DNA from: Takashimella koratensis
Taxonomy: Eukaryota > Basidiomycota > Tremellomycetes > Trichosporonales > Tetragoniomycetaceae
Reading direction: 5' to 3'
Assembly: GCA_003116875.1 (NCBI GenBank)
Contig: BCKT01000009.1
Span: forward strand, 62,001 to 126,000
DNA: 64,000 nt
This document shows positions 24,515 to 36,939 of this stretch, piece by piece (within the stretch, counting starts at the first letter, position 1; every line of letters starts with the position of its first letter). A program made the translations under genes and the position numbers. The notes beneath the pieces are model-generated. The model ran no database searches. It was not told the origin of the DNA and worked only from the letters and a program-made list of their open reading frames with translations.

Positions 24515-27500
24515 ATGTCTCAAGAACCTACCGACCCGCCTTCAACGCCTGCTCCTGTGTTGACGGGAACCGAGCCCGAGTCCTCCACGATGTCTGCACT
24601 GACTCCCTCGGCGGATCCCGTCGAGCCCAAGTCTACAGGGACTGCAGAGACCACCGAGTCCACCGAGACCACGACCACCGGTATCACGGAGACCCCCGCT
24701 CCTCCCAAACTCAGTATCCTCACCTCCTCTTCCTCTTCCACTCCCGCCCTCACGCCCGCTCCGGCCCCCGCTCTCGGCACTGGTCCCGGTCCGACCCCAG
24801 CCCCCGCATCAACCTCAAGCCTCGACCCACCAGGCGCTCCTGCCCGGGCCCCGCCCAAGACCCTCCCAGCTATCGACGTCACTGAATTTGACCCATTCGC
24901 TACTCCTTCTGTCCCCTTGAGCGGCTCCAGCGGCTCAGTTGGCGCGAATGGATCGAGTGCAGGGCCTCGTGCAGTGTCCGGAAACGCGAGTTCAAAGATC
25001 CTGGAAACGCCAATGCCCCCTTCCAAGGTCGGTGCCAGCTCAACCCTCGTACCAGGTGACGTCATGACCCCGATCCCACGACCCGCACCCTCAGCATCGG
25101 CACTCGCCCAGGCTCAATCAGGGTCAGGAGAAGCAACGCCCTCCGGGACAACAAGTAACCAGCCGAGCAGAGCAATGACACCAGCGGAAGCAGGGGCAAG
25201 TGGGAAAGTCGAAGATCCAGCTTTCAATTTCTCCGGGTTTCTGAAAGATCTGAGAACGAAGAGCGCGGATTCGGTGGCGCGGTATTTAAAGAGGTGAGTG
25301 AGCACGTATCGAGTACGAGTGGAGCAAGGGCAGGCTCGAAAGAGAGGTGTGAGGGGGATTGTGGGTCTGGGATCTTGTGGACTGGGGGTGGGGGTGGGAA
25401 GGGCGGCGAGGGTTGTAGGAAAGAAGGGAAGACTCGTCGTGTCCATGAGATAGAATCAGCGCTGATAGCTCTGTTCCCTCGCTCATGACCAGCTTCTTGA
25501 ACAACTTTGCCAAGAAACCGTTCACAGTCAACGAACAGATCAAGCTTATCCGTGACTTTCTCGGGGTACGTCTTAAGAGGACCCTGGACCTCACGTTGGG
25601 ACGGGATCTCGTCGTTGAGCTTGATATCGATGTACAAAGCTGAATTGGCTATTTAGTTTATCGAGGAGAAGATGAGACTCGTCGAGCCGTGGAAGTCGCA
25701 AACACCTGCAGAGTTGGATAATGCGCTCGAAGCTATGGAGAAACTCGTGATGAATCGGCTCTACCCCTAGTACGTGCCCTTTTCAACCAGATCAAACGCT
25801 CTCCTCTTCGAGGCATACCAAAGCTATCCGAATCCGCCTACTACGATTTTGCTCAAATCTCGTCTGGTCCAGTACCTAGTGCTGACCCAACGACAACAGC
25901 ACATTCACACCCCAACTCGTACCCTCTCAACCAATCACCACAGACGACTTGGAGCGAGACGGTGTCTTTGCTCAACGAGTAAGGTTATTCAATTGGGTCA
26001 GAGAGAAACATCTCGACGTGCCCGAGTCCGAGGCGGCCCAGGGTTTTCTGGGATTCGCGGAGCAAGGTGAGTTGAGAGTGAGCGAGCGCTAGCCAGAGCG
26101 AGTAGATGAGACAGGCGACGTGATAGCCTGATTGTAAACTTGTCAACCACTGTAATGATGCTGACATCTGTCCACAGAACTGCTCAAGATCAACCATTAC
26201 AAGGCGCCAAGAGATAAGATGATCTGTATCCTAAACTGCTGCAAAGTGATCTTTGGTACGTACGGTGTTTCATGGCTAGGTGTAATCACGTATCCCAGAG
26301 TGGCAGGAGGATTAGGTCGAGGGGTCGAGATGTTGTAACGGGCGAGAGAGAGAAGCTACGTGCTGACACTGGTCCCGATGCAGGACTCATCCGACACACA
26401 CAGGGTGCCGAAGCGACCTCGGCCGACGCGTTCGTGCCTATTTTGATCTTTGTCGTACTTCGTGCCAACCCGGATAACCTCCCTTCGAACGTCGAGTAAG
26501 TGGGCGGTATCTTGGTTTTGTGCAAGTCGCCAAGCAGAAATTAAAAGAAGTAAAACAACCGATGCTAACGCCGCCATGTTGCTTTATAGGTACATTAGCA
26601 GGTTTAGAAGTCCGGAGAAGCTACAGGGCGAGGCGGGGTATTACCTCTCCAGTTTGGTAAGTGCTGCGACTGGTTGAGACTTTGACCCACTTGGTACCGA
26701 ACCTAACGCATTCGAACCCTTCACTTTACTCAGACCGGTGCCATCGCATTCATCGAAACCATGGACGCGTCGAGTTTATCAAACATTACTCAATCTGAAT
26801 TCGAGACGAATGTGGAGAAAGCGATTCAAGATTTACCATTATCACCTACTGTCCGTTCGTCTCGATTACAATCTACCGCCGCGTCCTTCCCTACGCCTAC
26901 GACCCCTCGTGGCGGTTCTAGTTCCGCCTCTGGTCCTGGATCCGCTTCTGCCGGAGAAGGAAACGATACCATGTCCCCCTTTGGCGCGACAGCACCAGGT
27001 GAAGAAGCTGCTCGTCCACTACGAATGATGCCTTCCCCTTCCCTTGTCGTAAACCTCGATGGAACAAGGAGGTTCTTTGCGAGAACAGGAACATTCGCGC
27101 AAGAGGCGGTATCTAGACCGATTTCAGCGATTGGGAAGATCTTGGAAGGGATTCAACAGAGTGGGGATGAGAGTGTGAGCGGGAGTGAAGATGAAGGATA
27201 CAGTGGACCAGGGGCGGGTAGGTCAGGTGCAGGTGCATCAGGGGTAGCAGGGGTAACAGGATCGGGTGGAGGCGCGGGACACACAAGTGGAGGAGGGGCG
27301 GGTGCAGGTGGAGGAGGAAGCGCAAGAAGGAGTAGAAGAAGTAGGAGAGCTGTTACCCCTGAATCACCGAGTAGGAGGTTTGCGCAGTTGGGTATCTCAC
27401 CTGATTCAAGGTCAATCCCGTGAGTGCAGGCTTGAGTCTGGTTGGCTTAGAATGCGAAGGCCTGAGCTGACGACTGGTTTCAATCATCTCATTACTTTTC

Positions 27501-27908
27501 CCTCATTCTTTACTCTTGCCCGTGCGCCGTCGCTTACCCCTCTCGCTTCCCTCCCCCGCACACCCTCCCTCGCTTCGCTCGCTCGCTCGCTCGGACCATC
27601 ACAGTGGCACACCACTCTACGAACCTATCGCACCGCCCGACTTCTCTCAATCCGAGATCCAACAAGCTACCGATTCATCCAATACAACTTTTGACCAAGC
27701 TCGTTATGTTAATGTCCAAACACTACATCAAATGTTCCCTGCTTTGGAAGAGGAGATTGTAGAAGCTGTTTTGGTTGGATGTGGAGATGATTTGGGAGTA
27801 GCGATTGATCGGTAAGTCCATCTCTGACTTTGGCTCGTTTGCTCGTTCCCGGCGAGCGGCAAATAAGGGGGAAGTGGCTGATATGGTTACAGGTTGCTCG
27901 AGATGTGA
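24515..27908 (+). CDS. VPS9: VPS9-domain Rab5 guanine-exchange factor with CUE domain
   Basis: Activates Rab5-type GTPases (Vps21) at endosomes. Ten exons; the first (24515-25293) encodes a ~240-residue Pro/Thr/Ala low-complexity arm, then [19 protein letters not shown], the start of the helical bundle. The VPS9 core follows: [34 protein letters not shown], the catalytic Asp in [14 protein letters not shown] and the conserved Tyr in [21 protein letters not shown] Gly/Ser/Arg-rich linker leads to a C-terminal CUE domain ([20 protein letters not shown], then [18 protein letters not shown]), which binds ubiquitin in yeast Vps9. Later exons begin near 25493, 25657, 25900, 26178, 26384, 26590, 26734, 27605 and 27893. 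The last exon holds only five codons and the stop. Confidence 0.93.
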
Positions 27909-29382
27909 AAAGACCAAAGAGGGGGAATGTAGAGGAGTTGACAGTGGTTTGACAGTGGTTTCCTCGGAATGTTTGATATCATACGTACATGAGGAGGGAT
28001 TCTGTAGAAGTAAGACAAGTCAAATGGAGATGACACGAAACACGAACGGATTGATTTGGTATTGGACTTGATGAGTTCGTACAATACATGAAATAACACG
28101 AGACATGACATGTTGATCTTTGCTTGTGGATTAAAAAACGGTCAAGAATCCAATATACTCTACAGCGGCATCCGTTCAATGTCATCTTTTTCTCCACGTA
28201 GGCTTAGCAATAGCCAAGGCTAATACTGCGCTGTTCTCTGAGAGCCTCGAGCTTCGATATCGACCTCGAATTACAGTATGAACAATGCTTTGTGCAGTAC
28301 AAATTTGACGACTATTTGAGTAAGATTTTCCAAATTTTTTGGGATTTTTTTGGGGGGGGCGGGGGGGAGGGGGGGCAGTTCGTTCTCTCTTTTGTATGCA
28401 GGTTGAAAAGTCGAGCAGTTCTGTAAACTGCGTTTCAATCCTTCTGTGGCCGTGAAGCAGGCATCGGCAAAACCAGAGCTCCAACACAAAGGATGGAGGT
28501 TTTGGAAGTCCATGTCTGGGCGTAAAGAATATGAGATACAAAGGGATTGGGCATTTTGACAAGGCCTAGACCATTCGTCTTTTGAGTTGCGGACGCTGAA
28601 AGTTTGGAGTCAAGCGTGGTGCTGATCAGAGGAAGGCGAAAGGGTAGAGCAAGTCAGTACGAGGCATAGCGTAAGTCCAGAAAGGAGGGTAGGTGGAGTA
28701 AACGCGCGCTTTGTTCGAGCACGGGTGGTGTGCGAGGTTGAAGGTCTCCGTGGCCGCCAAAGGAGATATACCAAGCGTAGGCGAGAGACTCGACAGGTGT
28801 TTTCGAGTGATGGAGACTCAAAAGGCGGAAAGGGCGAAGTCCACATTCAAGTTCTACAGGGTATGTGCTCAGCCTTGATAGGGTAAAAGGGAGAGAAGGG
28901 GAGGGGGGGGGGGGGGGGAAGGTACCGTACAAGCCTGTAGCACTCGAGGTGTGTGCATAAACAAGCGCGAGGGATATCTCCAACGCTGACCGCAACCCCA
29001 CCTGTGGTGGAAGAAACGTACAAGAAAAGACTTTCTTGGTCCACATTGTCAATGAAAACACCACCATCCCACTACTTTCAATAAAATGTAGCCTGCATGA
29101 GAAGTGTCAAACGCTGTTATTGATTCAAGAGGACGTCGTTCAAAGTTTTGTATAGATAACGAAACCAAGAGGTAAACGGGGTATCCAATATTCCTGCGCT
29201 CTTTCCCTCCCCTCTCTCCCCTCCCTCCTCTCCCTTCCCTAAGTGATTTTCAACCACGCCGAACACCTCTGCCTTCTGTTTCCCTAGACCCAGAGAAATC
29301 AACAAAGGTAAGAAAAGCAAAGAAGAATCCATTCCGCGTCAAGTCAGACTTCTAAAGAAAAAGAGAGGATAACGTTCGCGAT
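27909..29382. other. Convergent intergenic region with poly-G tracts
   Basis: Separates the 3' ends of the VPS9 and GMPP-alpha genes. Contains two G-homopolymer tracts (about 28351-28376 and 28903-28918). A minus-strand ORF (28654-29067, 137 codons) crosses one homopolymer and has no recognisable domain; I do not call it. Confidence 0.45.
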
Positions 29383-31806
29383 TTAGAGCAAGACTTGGTT
29401 GGCAGCGCTCCTCGAGAGGGATTTCTGATAGGAGTAAATCTCGTCAGCTTTGTAATTCTCTGGGTCGTAGGCCGGGGCACTATTGAGAGATGTTGGATTT
29501 GAAAGAAGAGTCGCAACAACTCACGTTGGGGAGGACGATGCAGCTCCTGACGTGGGTCTCGGGAGCGAGGGTAACCTCTGTCGCTACAGGCAAGAAAAGG
29601 GGCGCATGTGTCAGCTCTTTCTTCTAGCTTGATCCCAACCCGCTGCCCTACTCAACCCGTGCCTCTCTTCCCCAATCAGGCACAACATTTCTGTCCCACA
29701 CCATAACCCAAACTCACCCAAGACCGTGACGGTAATCTTGCCCTTCTCCTCATCATCCCCTTCCGGCTCTCCATCGACTCTCCCCCAGGGCCCGACCCTG
29801 CAGTTCATGCCGACGATCGAGTTGACGATACAAGCGTGTTTATCAATAACGCTTCCGTCCATGATGATTGCGTCCTTGATGCGTACACCGGCCCCGACGG
29901 TGACGTTGGGTCCGATAGCGACGTTGGGCCCAATCTTGGCAGTCGGGTCAATGGTGGCTGTAGGGTCGACAGAGACGGCACCGGTGATGTTGGAGCCGGT
30001 GGAGAGGATGGTGGGCTGAGTCTTCTGGAATCGAGAGAGGTAGAGAGACGAGGCGGTGACGGCGGACCTAAAGGAGAGAGCGGGTTAGGTGGGTGGAAAC
30101 GGGTGTGGAGCGGTAAGAGGGAGTGATGGGTGTGGACAAGGAGAAGTGGATGAGAAAAACGAGAGACGGTGGTTAGGGGTAGAGAGGAGAGATGGAGGTC
30201 AGGTGTGAAGGTGTGCAAATCGTACTCACGCGGCCGTCTTGATCTGCCTCCAAAAGTCCTTGGTCTCGTGCACATACATCTTCTTGGACGCGGCGAGCGG
30301 GGCAATGACATCTTGCTCGAGGCGGAGAATGTCGCGTTCTTCCTCGGAGATGGACATGATCGGGTCCTCGCTGGGTGTGTCAGTGAATGGGACGGGTGAG
30401 ACGAAGATGACGGTCACGATCGTCACGCTGGCTAGTGGCGACGCTAGCTTGTGAAGCTTGGTTCCCACGACATTACTCACGCAACACGAGCGACCTTGTC
30501 CTCACGCGCGACCTTGATCTCATCGAAGAGCGACTTGTCAAACACTACCCGGTATTACTATCAGCTACTGTTCGCGGTGCACGACAATGGCCCACGGATA
30601 GCTCACAGTAGACACCTCCGTTGACCGTGTCCGAGATCCAGCTCTCGGGCTTCTCGACGTAGTGCAGAACCTGGGAAGTGGCCGGATCCGAAACGATGCA
30701 GCCGTACTTGGTCGCAGTGTCGCGCTTGACCTGCGGTGTGTCAGCGGGGGCGCTACAAAGGACCAGATACACGGAAGCAGGCGAGGAGGATCGGAGTAGG
30801 CAGACTAGAGCACGCCTCCAGGTCATGCGCTGTGTGGACATCGTCCTGATCACAAGGTGGTCGGGACCGCAGCAATACTACACCCAGTCCCAAGCCTCAC
30901 CTTGACACCGAGGATGGTGCCGACACCGCGGTGCTTGGCGTGCACCTCCATCATCTCGGCAAAGGGGAACGAGGAGCAAATGTCGATGTTGCAGATGAAG
31001 ATGTTTTGGGGCACAGGCGGGCGCAAGATCGAGTCGCGGACTGTGGGTGGGATTAGGATTGCGTTTTAGCGCGTGAGGCGTGAGGGGACAGAGGACAGAA
31101 GGGGAGCGGAGTAAAGCCAAGACGCGTGGAAAACGGAAAGGAAAGACAAGACTTACAGTGGTATAGACCACCGGCGGTGCCGAGCGATCGGTACTCGCGG
31201 AGGTAGCTAGAGTCGTCAGTCAGATCTACATCATGCTTTCTCGTGGATATAATGCCTCCTCTTGCCGCCTCTTCCTCGTTTGCCGAAGGTGCTTCAAACG
31301 ACGAAAACACACAGATAACCAACCCGTACTTACCTGATCTTGATGTTGGGGAACTCGCGCTGCGAGTCCTTGATGAACCCAGCCATGATAGCGTCCTCGT
31401 AGAACCCGATGATGATGATCTCGGACAAGCCGTCGACTTTGGCGAGCGCAGCGAGAGGGTGCCAGACCATGGGCTGGTGGGTTTAGCTTGGCACGAAGGG
31501 GAGGTTGGTGGGCGAGCGGAAGAGAGGGAGTGAGAGGGAAGAAGTTAGGGTGGAGGGGAGAGAATGGGGATGAGGGAAGAGTAAGATACTTGCCTTGCCA
31601 GCAATGGGGAGGAGGGGCTTGGCGCCTGAGCATGGTCAACGAGAGTCAAGACGATAGACATGTATGGTCAGAACGAGAGCGAGAGGAAGAGGAAGCGTAG
31701 ACGCGACAGCCAGGGGAGGAGACGTACAGTCGAGGGAAAGAGGGCGCATACGGGTACCCTTTGAGGGACCGCCGACGAGGATAACACCCTTGGTGACTGA
31801 GGACAT
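29383..31806 (-). CDS. GDP-mannose pyrophosphorylase, alpha-type (GMPPA-like)
   Basis: Nucleotidyltransferase-fold protein of GDP-mannose synthesis; the alpha type is mainly a regulatory partner of the catalytic beta subunit in animals. Eleven exons from ATG 31806. The N-terminal signature GGPSKGTRMRPLSLDCAKPL has the alpha-type GGPxKGTR spacing, not the GGYGTRLRP of the beta enzyme. Further matches are EYRSLGTAGGLYHFRDSIL, LHYVEKPESWISDTVNGGVY and LEQDVIAPLAASKKMYVHE. A left-handed beta-helix follows (hexapeptides such as IGPNVAIGPNVTVGAG), then IVNSIVGMNCRVGPWGRV. The C-terminus KSLSRSAANQVLL resembles the GMPPA end. The second intron (31593 leftwards) has a GC donor (AAG|GCAAGT). The last intron (near 29524) needs a non-obvious acceptor to keep frame, so that junction is uncertain. 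Confidence 0.88.
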
Positions 31807-32955
31807 GGTGTAGGTGGTAGGTGAGGGAGGTGGGTGGTGGTGTGGGAGGGGGAAGAGGTGGTGAGGAGGTGAGGGAGGGTGGTGAGGATGAACGTGTCGT
31901 CGTTGCCATATGCGGGAATGGGCCGCTCGCGTCGGCCACGTGGCAAGGGTCCCCCCTGGGTGGGAGCGGCTTCAGGCACGCTGGGACTCTGCCCTCCTGC
32001 ATGCTTGTTCTCGGAGCCAACGTCAGGCTGAGAGAGTCACTCCTTATAGCATCGTCCTTTGCTGTCGAGCTGCACAGCAGTGTCAGTGTCCAGGAAGCAT
32101 CAAGGGAGTGATAGTCACACAAGCGGTCATTGTCGTTTCACCTCGCTTCGAGACTGGAGATCAGACAGGCGACTCGAACATTGGTGCAAGAGGGGTGCGG
32201 TGTCGGCCTGAACGGGGCGTTTCTGGGGGGGTAAGGCGTCTCTGTTGTACTCCATGTACTCGGTGCGACAGAGTGCTCCCTGTTCACTGTGGTACCTGTA
32301 TCGTTCACTTGCCGAGTCGCCATTGTTACCGTATCTGACGGCGGCCAAGATAGACGCTCTCCTCGCCATGTCACTCACTTGCTCTTCCTCCTCGGCCCTC
32401 GCCACGTTCCCACGACCACCCCCATTGAGTAATTATCCGTGCCACCTGTGATTACAATTGCTAATCGCCTGCCATGCACCTTTTGTAATGGGCCTCATTA
32501 GGATAGCGTGGCTGCACTGACGTCCTGTGGGATGGACCGAGGGTTGAATTGGGAATCACCCCACTGTCGAGCCATTCCACACCATCTCCCATCTCCCTCC
32601 CCCCTCTCCCCTCCTCCCTCCTCTCCATCCGCCATCCCCTCCGCCTCCGCCTCCCCCTCCCCCCTCCATCCACTCGCTACCCTGCTTCTTTCATATCCCT
32701 CACACCCACAGCACAGGCAACCTCCCCTCAACTCCGCCCTACCCGCCCACGCCCTCGCCCCAGCCAAGAAACTCCGCTTAGCCATCCCCCCACCCCTCCC
32801 CAAATCTCCCATTGCCTCATCGCCCATCTTCCCATCCACCCCTTCCACCACCACTACTACCACTACAACCTCGAACACCTCTCCATCCCACTGCGCAACA
32901 GACTACAACCTACCCATCCCAACTTCCCCTCCCTGTGCAAAGGACACCCGCAGCA
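31807..32955. promoter_or_regulatory. Divergent promoter region, GMPP-alpha / BOI-type gene
   Basis: 1.15 kb between divergent starts. From about 32585 to 32930 the plus strand is extremely C/T-rich, consistent with a leader and promoter. Short ORFs here show no domain. Confidence 0.5.
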
Positions 32956-35900
32956 ATGGTGCTCGTCGTTACTGCGGTCCACACGTTTGTCGCCGAGCAC
33001 GGTGACGAGCTCGAGTTCCAGGCAGGCGAGCAGATCGAAGTCCTCGAAAAGGACGAGGCGTTTAATGACGGCTGGTGGAGAGTGAGTCGAGTCGGCTTAA
33101 CCACCTGTCTCCTTCCGATGACCCGTTGACGTCGTCATATCACTCACTGACGTCGTTCCTAGGGGAAGAACGCTAAAGGCGAGGAAGGCCTGTTCCCAGC
33201 AACCTATATCGACACCGAGACTACAACAGAAACCACTCAGACCGAGACCGCCAACGGCGCAGCCTCCGCGGCACCAGTCGAATCCGCCAGTCACGATGCA
33301 CCGGCCGCAGAGTACGAGGTGCCCAAGCCGGTTGCCGAGCCAATCGTCCCCGCCGTAGCGGCAGTTGCGGCACCCAAAGACGTAAAGGAGGTCAAGGACG
33401 CACAGGCGCCGCCGCACACCGAATCGAATCTGAAAGCACCTGCATCATTGTCAGCGCCGCGATACTCTCCCGACGGCGAGTCGCCCCACGGCGGCGCGGG
33501 CCCCACCGGCGGTCTCCTCGAGGCTGCCGGCGCCGCCGTCACTGGCGCTGCGGCGGCCGCTGGGAATGCGATGAACAAGACGATTGGCGATATCCAAGAG
33601 GCGATTGACGGGATCGGACACAAGGACGAGGAGGACGAGGACGCGGAAGGTGGACTGGGGATCGGGTCGGATACCCGCGCACGACTCGCCGAGCAGGCCC
33701 GACTGGCCAACGAGAAGAGCGAGCGAGAGCGTCAGCGCCAGAGCGGCGGTGTCCAGGGCCTCGTCTACTCGGACGAGAGCGAAGAGGACGACGACGACCA
33801 TCTCACCCACCACGCGAACAACGGCGTCTCCGCAGCTACACGCGGGATGCAGTCGCTCGGCCTAAACGGCGGTAGCACCCACGGTAGCGCCTTGGGTACC
33901 CCGCACGAGGCGACGATCCCCGAGAACGAGACGCCAATGCCAGCGACCTTGTCCCCAACTTTTGCCAACGCACCAGAGATGGCGGCGATGCCCCCTCCCC
34001 CGACGCACATCCCGGTCGCCCAGCCCCCGATGTCGCAGCCCCTCGCTGCGCCTGCGCCTATGGTCGCTCCTGCCCCAGCCCCTGTCGAGCGTGCACTTGA
34101 GCCAGCACTTCCCCTCCCCGCCACCCCACCTCTCCATCAGAATGACAGGACAGGATCCCCCTCGGTCCCCAACAAGCCGCCCGTCACTTGGACCGTGGAG
34201 GACGTCGTCCAGTGGGCCAAAGCCAAGGGCTTTGACGAGTCGATCTACAGCAAGTTTATCGGTGAGTTGCGACATCGGCCCACGATGGAATGAAAAAAGC
34301 AATGCTGATTTACTTCAGAGCACGACATTTCTGGTGACCTCTTGCTCGAGCTCGATGCCAACCTGCTTAAAGAACTCGACATCCCCCAGTTCGGCAAGCG
34401 TCTTCGCGTTGCCCAGGCCATCTCCGAGCTGCGACGACCAGGATCAACCATGTCTGCTTCGTCGCAGCAGTCACCGATCGTCGGCCAGGGCAGCTTTGCG
34501 ACCTCGGGCACTACGTCGATCGCGACCCCGACTTCGGCTGAGAACGACCATCACGCGGTCTGGGCGCACGGCCGCAAGGTCAGCGCGACCCCCTCTACCG
34601 GCCGCATCGACGAGAAAACCGACACAAATGGGATTGCTCCGACCTCGCGAGACCAGTCAATCACCTCGAGTTCTATGCCCAACAGCCCGGCAACCCCCAG
34701 CTCGCAGCACTTCAAACGTGACTCGACCGGGTCGATCGGACACAAGAAGAACAAGGCGAGCATCGACAACAAGGACAGGCTCAGCTTCTTTGGCCGCGCT
34801 CGTAAACCCCCTCCCGCGTACGTCATGTTGCTGATAATACAAAGCCGTATCACCCATTGTCCTCACGAGCTAACCGATCTGATCACAGTGCCGTCTCGCC
34901 CGCAGCCGATCAGCGACAGGCTTCGCGCATGGGCGTTGCCGGCAAGCCGCAGACTCTGGTTCAGACCGCCGCGCCAGAAACTTTGCGCAAGCAGTCGGTC
35001 GCTGTCGGGAGCGGCAACGCGCTCTCGCAGATTGGCAAGCCCGACCGCGCGGGTTACATGAAGAAGCGTGGCGAGCGATACAACACGTGGAAGACGCGCT
35101 TCTTCGTGCTCAAGGGCTCGCACCTGTATTACATGAAGAGTGAACACGTGAGTCCGGCTGGGTTCTCGGTGGATGGGTTGAGCTGACGATGCAATCAGGA
35201 GGACAAGGTCAAGGGCCATATCGACCTCAAGGGTCACCGTATCATTGTTGACGGCGATTCCAACCCGGGCAACTACGGTTTCCGCCTGGTCGGCAGCGAA
35301 AAGCCGCACTACTTCTCGTCCTCTGAGCAAGGCCAGATCCGCGAATGGATGAAGGCGATCATGAAGGCGACGATTGTCCGTGACTATGCCGTCCCCGTGA
35401 CGTCGTCTTGCAACATCCCCACGATCCCGCTCGCCGAGGCGCAGGCGATGCAGCCCCGCCCGCCGAGCCCTGCGGAACGAGAGGCGACGCAACGCGCAAA
35501 CCGCCGCGAGAACGTTAACCAGCTCACGGCCAGGGATGCGTCCGTGCTCATGTCACTCGACACGACCTCGGGACAAAGACGTCGCGCGAGTCAACAACCG
35601 CAACCGTCCAGACCGAGCAAAGACCTCCGACGCCCGTCGAGCAACTTGCAGGCGCCCTCGTCGCCGGCCGCCACCCAGCAGGCCAACGGCGCCGCCGAAT
35701 CTCGTAACCGCCCTAGCGTGAGTGTGGCTCACGATTTGAATGACAACTCCGAGCTGACTCAGTCTCAGGTGACTGACTCGTTCTTCGCTGCCGACGATGA
35801 CTCTTACGGCGAGCTCCTGCACTGGGTCAACGTGACTCTCCCTCCTCCTTACCCTAAGGCGTCGGGTCTTCCTGAGTCCTTCACCTCGGGCGAAGTCATC

Positions 35901-36146
35901 TTCCTCCTCGTCCGTCACTTGTCTGGCATCAACCCGTCTCCACCCGTCCCTCCTCAGGCCTTCTCCCCGAGCTCGCCGGACGGAGGCGTCGAGGGCCTCT
36001 TCGCGATGATGGACCTCATCATCGAGGCAAACATCGATCCCGCCGGCGTCACGCTCAATGAGATCAGGGCAGGTGATGCCGCAGCTATCGCGAGGCTCGT
36101 GCGCAGCGTCAAGAGCTGGTCGGAGACTCGAGGGATCGCCGCATGA
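32956..36146 (+). CDS. BOI-type polarity scaffold: SH3-SAM-PH, with C-terminal CH-like region
   Basis: Homologue of yeast Boi1/Boi2 and fission-yeast Pob1, which act at sites of polarised growth and exocytosis. The SH3 domain spans residues ~1-60 (AVHTFVAEHGDELEFQAGEQ, NDGWWRGKNAKGEEGLFPAT). A ~300-residue acidic and Pro-rich linker follows. The SAM domain is WTVEDVVQWAKAKGFDESIY to LLLELDANLLKELDIPQFGK. The PH domain is AGYMKKRGERYNTWKTRFFV to GYFRLVG-like NYGFRLVGSEKPHYFSS and IREWMKAIMKATI. The C-terminal ~120 residues (LLHWVNVTLPPPYP, SGEVIFLLVRHLSG, LFAMMDLIIEANIDPAGVTL, RLVRSVKSW) look like a calponin-homology fold. Exons: 32956-33081, 33163-34261, 34319-34817, 34889-35147, 35199-36146. 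A 51-base in-frame candidate intron starts at GTGAGT near 35719. Confidence 0.9.
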
Positions 36147-36939
36147 GAACGGGTCATGGTGTGAGGTGTGAAGTGGGGTTGCGTGGGGGTCGGGAGAGGT
36201 GTGCGCTTGCACGTAGCGCCAGGAGAGGCGCGTCACGAGGCACACACGCGTTTACGATTTGAACTCGATTCGACTCGCTCGTCTTTCCTTTTTTCGTCCT
36301 AGAGTGTCATCGTTTTCGGGAAAATGTGTTCGCCGCAAGAGTCGTCCCTTCTCCAATCGACGCCCGTTCTTTCTGGCAGTCGACCTAATCTATTCAACCT
36401 TCCTTTTTGTCTGCCTTTTTGTTCCTCGCCCTGGCTATGTTTGCCGCGATGTCGTGTTCGTCGTCGATACCCACACCACTTTATCTACCACTTACCGCCT
36501 ACGCCTCGTCGTTCCGGCCGGTGGTCAGTCCTGTCTGTCATGCGCTATCTCGCCCCGATCTGGCCTGTTACGTCTCCTTTTTTGAGTTGTTTTTTTCTCA
36601 ACCTCTTTCAGTGTGTACTCGTCGAGTAGGAGGAGGAGGAGTTCGTGAATGAGTTGAGGCGTATGAGCTTGAAGCGGATCAAGTCGTGCAGCTTTTGAGT
36701 GTCGTCGTCGTTTCAGTGGTTCAGCAGTATAATCAAACGATCTCCCCTCTCTTTTCTTCTCTTCCCTACCTTTTCTCTCCTTCTCAGTCTTTCGTCGGTC
36801 TCGGACTAGTCGATATCGTTTGTCTCTCACTCTCACTCCGCTTTTTTGCTTGCTTGGTGTGCTTCGTACATCCATGGGTCTCGATCCAAATGACAAATAC
36901 GTGATGTGATTTTCTGAAACGACACGAGCCCATGAACCG
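36147..36939. other. Convergent 3' region
   Basis: 3' flanks of the BOI-type gene and of the first orphan paralogue. Contains T-rich and CTTTTC-rich sequence. No gene supported. Confidence 0.45.

Noticed and set aside
28654..29067. 137-codon minus-strand ORF
   Set aside because: It crosses a G homopolymer, has no domain or splice context and lies between two 3' ends.
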